Source: an uncultured Rubripirellula sp.
GTDB lineage: Bacteria > Planctomycetota > Planctomycetia > Pirellulales > Pirellulaceae
NCBI GenBank assembly: GCA_938075415.1
Contig: CALJHC010000023.1
Location: forward strand, 186,001-250,000
Direction of reading: 5' to 3'
DNA length: 64,000 bases
Positions 57,401 through 64,000 of this stretch are shown piece by piece. A program made the translations under genes and the position numbers. Under the pieces are notes generated by a model that worked only from the letters and a program-made list of their open reading frames with translations, ran no database searches and was not told the origin of the DNA. How positions within the stretch are numbered: the stretch's first letter is position 1; every line of letters starts with the position of its first letter.

Positions 57401-60208
57401 TTATTCGACGTCTTCGTAATCATCTTCGTACTCTGAATCTTCCTCAGCCCAATCACCCTCTTCCGCTTCTTCCTCGTACTCGTACTCGTACTCTTCATCC
57501 TCTTGCTGCACGTCTTGCTTCGAATTCCCTCTGTCATTTAATTGGCTCACGGGGCTTGACTCAGCCTCCGAATCCTCTTCCTCATCTTCAATTCCCTGCA
57601 TCGCATTCCACTGAGACATGGTCATAATTACTTCACGAGCTTTGCTTCCGTTGTAATCACCAACGATTCCATCAGCGGCCATAAAGTCAATCAATTTCGC
57701 TGCGCGTCCGTACCCAATCCCCAGGCAGCGTTGAAGCAGCGAGCACGAACCTCGACCCTCACGAATCACCACCTCGATAGCGCTATCGTAAAGGGGATCA
57801 CGTTGCTTGATGGTATCCATCGAGGCAGCTTCGCCTTCACCCTCTTTGGCAATTTTCAAGTTCATCAATTCGTTGACGAAGTTCTGCTCCCCCGAGCTGC
57901 AGTGCTCACATACCGTGTCGATTTCTTCATCCGACAGGTAAGTTCCCTGACCACGAATCAGCGTGCTTGTGCCGGGCCATAGAAACAGCATATCACCGTT
58001 ACCAAGCAGCTTATCGGCTCCATTCTCATCGAGAACGACGCGACTGTCCGTCTTGCTGGCAACCTGAAAGCTAAGACGCGCGGGGAGATTACTTTTGATC
58101 AGGCCCGTGATCACATCAACGGTTGGTTTCTGCGTGGCCAGAATCAAGTGGATCCCAACCGCCCGACTCTTCTGCGCGAGACGAATGATGTGTTGCTCGA
58201 CATCTTTTCCAGCCGTCATCATCAGGTCAGCCATTTCGTCGGCAACAATGACGATGAACGGCAACCGCTCCGGGACACTTGCCTGACCGTCTTCGTTTTC
58301 ATCGACCTCCAAGCGTCTCAATACCTCTTCACGGCCAAGATCGTTATAGCTGTTAATGTGCCGAACACCGACTTTGGCAAGCAGCGAGTAGCGTTCTTCC
58401 ATTTTTTCGACTGCCCACGCCAGAATGGCCTCCGCCTTCTGCATGTCGGTGATCACCGGGTGCATAAGATGCGGCAGACGCCCGTACCCACTCAATTCAA
58501 CCATCTTGGGGTCAATCATCAACATCCGCACCTCATCAGGTCGGCAGCACATCAAAATCGACGTGATGATTGCATTGAGACAAACACTCTTACCGGTACC
58601 GGTTCGCCCCGCGATCAGCAGATGAGGCATCTTTGCGAGGTCGACGACCATCGGATTACCAGAGACATCTTTTCCCAGATAGACGGGAATGTTCATCTTG
58701 GCACTTCGGGTATCCGATTCTTCGATGACATCCCGCAGTCGAACGACCTGTCGGTTTTCGTTGGGCACCTCGATTCCGACAGTATTTTTCCCGGGAATTG
58801 GTGCGACAATCCGAACGCTCGGCACGCGCAAGGCGATGGCGAGATCGTCAGCGAGTCCAGTGATCTTGCTTAATCGCAAACCCGCCTCGAGTTCGATCTC
58901 GTACTGGGCGATGACGGGACCGGTATCAATATGGGTCACCCGGATATTGAATCCGAAATCCCTGAACGTTTCCTGAAGAATCTTTGCTTTGTTTCGAACC
59001 TCGCGTTCCTGTTCGTCGAAGCTGATGTCATCGCTCTGCTCAAGCAACTCGAGACGGGGCAATCGGTAGTCTTCGATACCACTCGGGGCGGACTCAGACA
59101 TTTCATCAAACAACTCTTGCCGAGGATCCGATTTGTCACGGCGTCTTGGCTTCCGAACCTTGGGAGATGAAACCTCATGGACCGAGTCATTTCGAACCTG
59201 AATGGTTTCCTCCTCCAACTCAATTTCACGCGATGATGAATCGTCGAGTGCTACGTCTTCCTCTACCTCATCCTCCCACTCATCCCCCGACTCAACTTCT
59301 GTCTCATATTCATATCCGTCGTCTTCAGTCTCGTGATTCGCGTCAGCGTTACCAAGCTGGCTATCATTCAGTTGCTCTGTTTCCAGTTCTGATTCCAAGT
59401 CCTCTGGTTGATGCTTGGTTTTCTGTCGGCGAAATTTAATGGTTGGCTCTGAAACCGTTGACGAGCGCCCTCCGGCGAAGGCTTCATCGCGATCAGCATC
59501 CAGAGTGATGTGTTTCTCATTATCGGCAAACGGTCGCCGAGTGCGTCGCAAGGCGGGCAAGGCTCTGTGAGCATGCTTAACTCCCGAACGAGAAACCCGA
59601 ATACTTCCTTTAGCGAGTCGTTTGCCAAAATGAACCAGAGCGTAATCGCTGGTCAACAAAATCCCCACGGCGAGATTGGTGGCAGTCAAAATCCACGCAC
59701 CCGCTGGGGCAAAATGCTCCAACAGCCACGTCGATGTCATGGCACCGAGATAACCACCGTTTCCAACCACAGGCATCCCACCGATTGAGATGGGAAGCAG
59801 GGAAGCGGTCGTTGCAACTCCAATCACCAAAAGAGTTGCTCCCAACGATCGGTACATGGGCGAACCATGGTTCAATTGCATCAGGAGCGATGTTGCCAAC
59901 GCACCGAGACCAGCAATGATGACCAAACTGGCGATTCCGACCGAATCAAGCAAAGCGGCCGATAACAAAGCACCCCAGTAGCCGCATGCATTGGTGACGG
60001 CAGGATTTGGCGGATAAGCAACGATGTCTGGCACGTAAATCAGCCGAATCGGCCAACTTGGCGTTTCAATCGGATCTGCGGTACTTCGCGTGACGAGGGA
60101 GACAGTCAGCATTAACGTCAGAGCAACCAGACCGATCGCGGCGGTGTCTCGAACAAGATTGGGCTCTCGCTCGATGCTTTGCTCGTATCCTAGTGAATCG
60201 GCTGACAT
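57401..60208 (-). CDS. ftsK: FtsK/SpoIIIE-family DNA translocase
   Basis: The 935-residue protein has an N-terminal group of about four membrane helices (within residues 23-190). A long acidic linker follows (about 240-400: ESELETEQLND, EYETEVESGDEWEDEVEEDV). Then come the alpha/beta motor with Walker A LIAGRTGTGKSVCLNAI (near 530) and Walker B FIVIVADEMADLMM, and the DNA-recognising gamma domain (SAIEVVIREGRGSCSLLQRCLGIGYGRAAKLIDFM, about 806-860). FtsK pumps DNA through the septum during chromosome segregation. Unusually the gamma domain is not C-terminal; an Asp/Glu/Tyr-rich tail of about 65 residues follows (YEYEYEEEAEEGDW). The ATG at 60208 starts before a short cytoplasmic lead. Planctomycetes lack FtsZ-based division in many cases, so its partners may differ. 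Confidence 0.95.
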   Translation of the reverse strand: MSADSLGYEQSIEREPNLVRDTAAIGLVALTLMLTVSLVTRSTADPIETPSWPIRLIYVPDIVAYPPNPAVTNACGYWGALLSAALLDSVGIASLVIIAGLGALATSLLMQLNHGSPMYRSLGATLLVIGVATTASLLPISIGGMPVVGNGGYLGAMTSTWLLEHFAPAGAWILTATNLAVGILLTSDYALVHFGKRLAKGSIRVSRSGVKHAHRALPALRRTRRPFADNEKHITLDADRDEAFAGGRSSTVSEPTIKFRRQKTKHQPEDLESELETEQLNDSQLGNADANHETEDDGYEYETEVESGDEWEDEVEEDVALDDSSSREIELEEETIQVRNDSVHEVSSPKVRKPRRRDKSDPRQELFDEMSESAPSGIEDYRLPRLELLEQSDDISFDEQEREVRNKAKILQETFRDFGFNIRVTHIDTGPVIAQYEIELEAGLRLSKITGLADDLAIALRVPSVRIVAPIPGKNTVGIEVPNENRQVVRLRDVIEESDTRSAKMNIPVYLGKDVSGNPMVVDLAKMPHLLIAGRTGTGKSVCLNAIITSILMCCRPDEVRMLMIDPKMVELSGYGRLPHLMHPVITDMQKAEAILAWAVEKMEERYSLLAKVGVRHINSYNDLGREEVLRRLEVDENEDGQASVPERLPFIVIVADEMADLMMTAGKDVEQHIIRLAQKSRAVGIHLILATQKPTVDVITGLIKSNLPARLSFQVASKTDSRVVLDENGADKLLGNGDMLFLWPGTSTLIRGQGTYLSDEEIDTVCEHCSSGEQNFVNELMNLKIAKEGEGEAASMDTIKQRDPLYDSAIEVVIREGRGSCSLLQRCLGIGYGRAAKLIDFMAADGIVGDYNGSKAREVIMTMSQWNAMQGIEDEEEDSEAESSPVSQLNDRGNSKQDVQQEDEEYEYEYEEEAEEGDWAEEDSEYEDDYEDVE

Positions 60209-60433
60209 GATGTTCGGCTGCGTCTGAGAAGAGTAGAAGACCTCTCTTCGAACATCGGCATCTCGGAGTTAGTCAAACCATTGAACTGGTACCCCGCCGG
60301 CTCAGTTGCTTGTACCGAGTAATCTCCGAGCCAAAACAAACGATGCAACCGTTACAGTTTAAGGCAAGATTCACCGCATCACCCATCAACGAACTGGCCA
60401 CACCAGAGCATGTTGACAGTTGTTGATTGTTCT

Positions 60434-61429
60434 TCAACCTGCGCCAGAAATGATTTTGGCGATCTCATCGTCGCCAAATTTCTGCTCAAGCCTCGCTCCC
60501 ATTTGGGAAACCACCCGCGATGCAGCATGAGAGGCGAGATGCCCCGACTGCCGCCAATCCAGACCGTTGGTGATGCCGTACAACAAAGCACCCGCGTACA
60601 TGTCTCCCGCACCAGTTGTGTCAATCGCCTTGACTTGCAAACCCTCAATCGGAAACGCCTCACCACCGTGCATCACCAAGGAACCTTTTTCACCCAGAGT
60701 GAGCGCAACGTTCTCGGCATGCTCATGAATTTTTGCTGCACAGGCGATTGGGTCGGACTCACCAGTGAGACTCTGTGCCTCAACTTCATTGCAGAAGAAC
60801 AGGTCAACCGGTCCGGTAATCAGATCCCAGATCTCGTCTCGGATCATGTTGATCAAAAATGGATCTGACGCGGTCAGTGCGACCTTCACACCTAATTCTT
60901 GCGCCACTTCCATTGCCTTGTAGGCGGCTGCTTTTGTTGTCTCTCCGGTCAAGAGATAGCCTTCGACGTAAACGTATTTTGCATCCTTGATCACGCTGCG
61001 ATCGATGTCCTCCTCTGTCAGGGTGGCTGAGGCACCCAGATTGGTCAGCATCGTTCGCTGAGCATCTTCGGTGATCAAAACCGCGCACGTACCGGTGGGT
61101 GATTCGGCGTACTGGCCCTTCATGTCGATCCCAAGGCTCTGCATGTCGTCCAGGAAAAACTTGCCAACCTCGTCGCGGCCAACCTTCCCAACATAAGCAG
61201 CTTTGCCACCGAACTCGGCCAGAGCAACGATGCTGTTCGCGGCAGAACCGCCCGCACATCGATTTAACGGTAAGCCACCCAATTTCCCCAGCACCTCCGC
61301 CTGCCGAGCATCGTCAACAAGCGTCATGACCCCCTTATCAATTCCCAACTCAGGCAGGATCGAATCATCAACACGTGCCTGAATATCAACCAATGCATTT
61401 CCAACACCGACTACATCAAAACTTGCCAT
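60434..61429 (-). CDS. PfkB-family kinase, adenosine-kinase-like
   Basis: The protein (about 331 residues from 61429) is a ribokinase/PfkB sugar or nucleoside kinase. It begins [17 protein letters not shown]. It has the substrate motif [30 protein letters not shown] near 54-83, [12 protein letters not shown] near 236, and the C-terminal anion-hole motif [16 protein letters not shown] with the catalytic Asp. The pattern matches the bacterial adenosine kinase-like branch; other substrates (inosine, fructose) are possible. Start at 61429 is preferred over a longer frame from 61510, because GGAGAG lies upstream and the family N-terminus begins there. It is monocistronic, divergent from rpsD. Confidence 0.9.
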   Translation of the reverse strand: MASFDVVGVGNALVDIQARVDDSILPELGIDKGVMTLVDDARQAEVLGKLGGLPLNRCAGGSAANSIVALAEFGGKAAYVGKVGRDEVGKFFLDDMQSLGIDMKGQYAESPTGTCAVLITEDAQRTMLTNLGASATLTEEDIDRSVIKDAKYVYVEGYLLTGETTKAAAYKAMEVAQELGVKVALTASDPFLINMIRDEIWDLITGPVDLFFCNEVEAQSLTGESDPIACAAKIHEHAENVALTLGEKGSLVMHGGEAFPIEGLQVKAIDTTGAGDMYAGALLYGITNGLDWRQSGHLASHAASRVVSQMGARLEQKFGDDEIAKIISGAG

Positions 61430-62477
61430 CACACATCTCTCCAATTGCGAATCTCGATAACCGTAAGCAATGAGCCCCTTTGCTCGCTGACCATTCCCAC
61501 TTGCATGCAACGGCTAGCTTAAACGCCGCTTAGTCACTTGCAGACATCTAATCGCCCTGCTGAGATACCATCGTCACACAGGACCCAAGACCCGGAACAC
61601 CGTATCGCACACAAACTGAATCGGCTAGCACTCGGTACGATGCTATCTGGAACCGATCAGATCACAGCACCGGGTCAATCAGGCAGGTGGTCAGAAATCC
61701 CAGATTGAACCATGCAACATTCAAAAATCTGAACCGGGAAAGACATGCCACAACCAAAATAATGGTTCGCCAACCTTCAGCTAAGACGGCCTTTCTACCT
61801 TGGATCAGCGTTGGATCAGGGCCCAACTGTCAGCAAAGTGATGAAGAGAAGGGTTTTCCCAAAGGCCAATTCTCGCTACTCCCAAACAGAAATGCGCAGC
61901 CTTGGAGTCCGCGAGAATAGCCCTCCTGAGCAACCAAGCCCAACAACAGACTTGGTCAATGATTTTATCTCCGCAATGGTCCCATCCGATTTCGCGGCGT
62001 CACGAGACAGAGAAGCGGGAAGCCCACCATCTGAGGGGGCGGCAAAGCTCATTTCCACCTTTCAAACCTCACTTTCATCGTCGGAATGGATCGAGCAGCC
62101 TCAGAATCGGAGTTTCAGAATCGGAGTTAGAGGGGTCGAATCGAGTTCGACTCGTCAAGAATTTCCTGAAAGGCCGTCTGCTGAATCCAATTGGAATCGC
62201 CCAACCGGTCCAGATGCGGTAACAGATCGTTTTCACCAATAAATCACGCAATTTACTGACGCTTCCCCCTTGTGAGAAACTGGGTAAAAAGAGAGACTAC
62301 CCGACCACAAAAATTCTGCACGCGACCAACCCTCGCTGATCGTCAGCGGGGGATGCCTGAGTTGGCCCCAAACCTGTGGTAGCCAAGTCCCTGCAACGGA
62401 TCGCGTTGTGCTAGAGGTATGACCTCTAACACATTGTCTCTCACCACGTCCGATGACGGCGTGAAAAGGAACACAAG
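61430..62477. other. Intergenic between the kinase and rpsD
   Basis: About 1 kb without an accepted gene. It contains a 14-bp tandem duplication at 62101-62128 (TCAGAATCGGAGTT) and the rpsD leader with a hairpin at 62408-62432. Frames of up to 143 codons at 61811-62242 are Ser/Pro-rich and not recognised. Confidence 0.45.
62408..62432 (+). promoter_or_regulatory. Hairpin in the rpsD leader
   Basis: An inverted repeat of seven perfect pairs (TAGAGGT-ATG-ACCTCTA), extended by GTG/CAC across one mismatch, lies 46 bases before the rpsD start. The position fits a 5' UTR structure; a role in S4 autoregulation is only a guess. Confidence 0.4.
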
Positions 62478-63086
62478 ATGGCTCGCTACACTGGCCCCAA
62501 AGGCCGTATTAACCGTCGCCTTGGAACCCTGATTTATGAAACATCGGGTGCTTCCCGAGCTTTAGACCGTCGTCCAAATCCCCCCGGGATGCATGTGCGT
62601 GGGCGCCGTCCGAGTAACTACGGTGCGGCTTTGATGGAAAAGCAGAAGATCAAGCACTACTACGGTTTGGGTGAGCGCCAGTTAAGGCGTTATTTTGACG
62701 CAGTGGGTCGTAAGCCAGGCAACACAGGTGAATTACTTTTGTTGATGTGCGAACGTCGCTTGGACAACGTTGTACGTCGAGTTGGATTCACCAAGACACG
62801 TCCACAGGCCCGTCAAGGTATCACCCACGGACATTTTCGTGTGAACGGTATCAAAGTCACCAAACCAAACTACTTGCTTCGCCCGGGTGATATTGTCGAA
62901 GTGCGAGGGAAAGAGAACCTGAAAAACCTCTATCGCGGTGTTATCGCCAATGCGAGCCCCGATGCATTGGACTGGGTTTCCTTCGATAGCGAAAACCTGA
63001 AAGCAACCATGCTCGGAATTCCTGGACCAAGCGATGTAAGCTTGCCAGTGGACGCTAACAGCGTGGTTGAATTCCTGTCCCGCTAA
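62478..63086 (+). CDS. rpsD: 30S ribosomal protein S4
   Basis: The 202-residue protein is S4, a primary 16S rRNA binding protein and translation accuracy factor. Family features are MARYTGPK...RRLG at the N-terminus, KQKIKHYYGLGERQLRRYFDAV (15-base-loop S4 helix), and the S4 RNA-binding core CERRLDNVVRRVGFTKTRPQARQGITHGHFRVNGIKV, ending in VDANSVVEFLSR. The N-terminal zinc-ligand cysteines seen in some bacteria are absent. AAGGA lies at a normal distance (62466-62470) before ATG 62478. It is not next to the usual rpsM-rpsK-rpoA-rplQ genes, so it is a detached copy, as in several phyla. Translation may be regulated by the leader hairpin; this is inference. Confidence 0.97.
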   Translation: MARYTGPKGRINRRLGTLIYETSGASRALDRRPNPPGMHVRGRRPSNYGAALMEKQKIKHYYGLGERQLRRYFDAVGRKPGNTGELLLLMCERRLDNVVRRVGFTKTRPQARQGITHGHFRVNGIKVTKPNYLLRPGDIVEVRGKENLKNLYRGVIANASPDALDWVSFDSENLKATMLGIPGPSDVSLPVDANSVVEFLSR

Positions 63087-63258
63087 TTGACAGACGATCA
63101 AACGTTCTGATCACCATGATGTAAAAACCGCACTCTCTTGTTGTCTTCTCCATGAATGGTTTTGACTCAACAGAACGTGCGGTTATTCTGCGTGTTGGGA
63201 CGTTTCGTTTCAAAAAGGCTAGGACCTTCAAGTAACTTTCTGATTGGATCTCTGAACC

Positions 63259-64000
63259 ATGCACGCTTCTGTTGTCGTTCTCGGTGGTGGTCCCGGTGGA
63301 TACGCTGCCGCTTTCCTCGCGGCTGACGAAGGACTGGATGTCACCATCGTTGAGGCTGAATCACGACTCGGCGGAACATGCTTGTTGCGGGGCTGTATTC
63401 CGAGCAAAGCGCTGCTGCATGTTGCAAAAGTCATCAGCGAAGTCGAAGAACTTAGTGCGGACTGGGGCGTGTCATACGACGGCAAGCCAACGGTTGACAT
63501 CGACAAAGTGCGAGCCAAGAAAGACAAAGTTATCTCCACGCTAACCGGCGGGTTAGCAAACCTTGCAAAGCGTCGCAACGTGAAGGTGATTCAGGCCAAG
63601 GGGTCTTTTGCCAATTCAACGACGCTTAATTTGGAAGGTGATCACAAATCGATTCCCGAAGGTGGTCAAATCACGTTCGACCATTGCATCTTGGCGACCG
63701 GCAGCGTTCCGGCAATGCCACCCGCATTTCGCATTGACAGTGATCGGGTGCTGGACAGCACCGGAGCACTAAAACTTCAAGACGTGCCGGAATCGATGCT
63801 GGTTGTCGGTGGAGGCTACATCGGTCTTGAAATGGGCTCGGTCTACGCAAGACTAGGGTCCAATGTGACGGTTGTTGAATTGATGGATGGCTTGCTTCCT
63901 GGAGCCGATCGTGATTTAGTCAAACCACTTGCCAAGGCAATGGAATCACTCTTTGACGGTCGCATCTTCCTCAACACAAAAGTCGGATCACTTACGCAGG
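63259..64000 (+). CDS. lpdA: Dihydrolipoyl dehydrogenase (partial, 5' part)
   Basis: The gene runs off the right edge; 247 codons are visible. It is the flavoenzyme that reoxidises dihydrolipoamide in 2-oxoacid dehydrogenase complexes, passing electrons to NAD. The FAD-binding motif VVVLGGGPGGYAAA (about 6-18) leads to the redox disulfide GGTCLLRGCIPSKALLH (C41 and C46). The second nucleotide motif, MLVVGGGYIGLEMGSVYARLG, lies near 177-197. The ATG at 63259 begins directly at the conserved N-terminus. It is co-directional with rpsD, 172 bases upstream. The exact complex is unknown, and other pyridine-nucleotide disulfide reductases are possible, but CxxxxC with GGCIPSK-type sequence favours Lpd. 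Confidence 0.92.
   Translation, partial: MHASVVVLGGGPGGYAAAFLAADEGLDVTIVEAESRLGGTCLLRGCIPSKALLHVAKVISEVEELSADWGVSYDGKPTVDIDKVRAKKDKVISTLTGGLANLAKRRNVKVIQAKGSFANSTTLNLEGDHKSIPEGGQITFDHCILATGSVPAMPPAFRIDSDRVLDSTGALKLQDVPESMLVVGGGYIGLEMGSVYARLGSNVTVVELMDGLLPGADRDLVKPLAKAMESLFDGRIFLNTKVGSLTQ

Noticed and set aside
61811..62242. 143-codon frame upstream of rpsD
   Set aside because: Ser/Pro-rich, contains the 14-bp duplication and overlaps other frames; no sign of selection for protein.
63126..63184. Inverted repeat AACCGCAC ... GTGCGGTT after rpsD
   Set aside because: The loop is 43 bases and no T-tract follows, so it is not a convincing intrinsic terminator.

Overview
The window looks like chromosomal DNA of a marine planctomycete, most likely in the Rhodopirellula/Pirellulaceae neighbourhood. 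The reasons are the gene content and architectures: a 6195-residue LEPR-xLL/dockerin surface protein, a sulfatase in a cluster of secreted hydrolases, an ECF sigma factor paired with an anti-sigma protein fused to a macroglobulin-like (MG2) ectodomain, MoxR/DUF58 genes and FloA. This placement is inferred from protein features, not from a database search.

Layout. 1-6261 is all minus strand: the 5' part of a cbb3-type oxidase CcoN homologue, a group floA - small hypothetical - family 2 glycosyltransferase, then trigger factor with a clear terminator. A tRNA-Gly(GCC) follows at 6624. 7482-10219 (plus) holds a FabH-like ketosynthase, an AlgH/YqgE protein and a PPP-type phosphatase. 10557-14326 (minus) is the sigma/anti-sigma pair, joined by a 4-base ATGA overlap. 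14877-33464 (minus) is one uninterrupted 18.6-kb gene with its own terminator. 34314-43341 holds an AAA+ ATPase, nadB (NAD synthesis), psd-pssA (phosphatidylethanolamine synthesis, plus strand) and a monomeric isocitrate dehydrogenase. 44473-46599 (plus) encodes an exported methyltransferase and an amino-acid permease. 46617-50400 (minus) is an apparent operon for sulfatase, PhoD-like phosphatase and an NHL propeller, all exported. 51304-54465 carries a lone receiver protein and a moxR-DUF58 pair. 54766-61429 (minus) holds tyrS-ispD (overlapping), ftsK and an adenosine-kinase-like PfkB kinase. The right end (plus) has rpsD and the start of a dihydrolipoyl dehydrogenase.

Most of the coding content is housekeeping. 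The parts that stand out are: (i) the CcoN homologue, which keeps its heme-ligand histidines but has lost two of three CuB histidines and the catalytic tyrosine; (ii) the giant protein, which contains a metzincin-like domain without its zinc motif and about eleven copies of a module I cannot name; (iii) the transmembrane anti-sigma/MG2 fusion, which stops early in its A2M region; and (iv) short tandem duplications (13-23 bp units) in most intergenic regions, the largest being eight 16-bp units between two convergent genes.

No insertion sequence, integrase, prophage or CRISPR array was seen.
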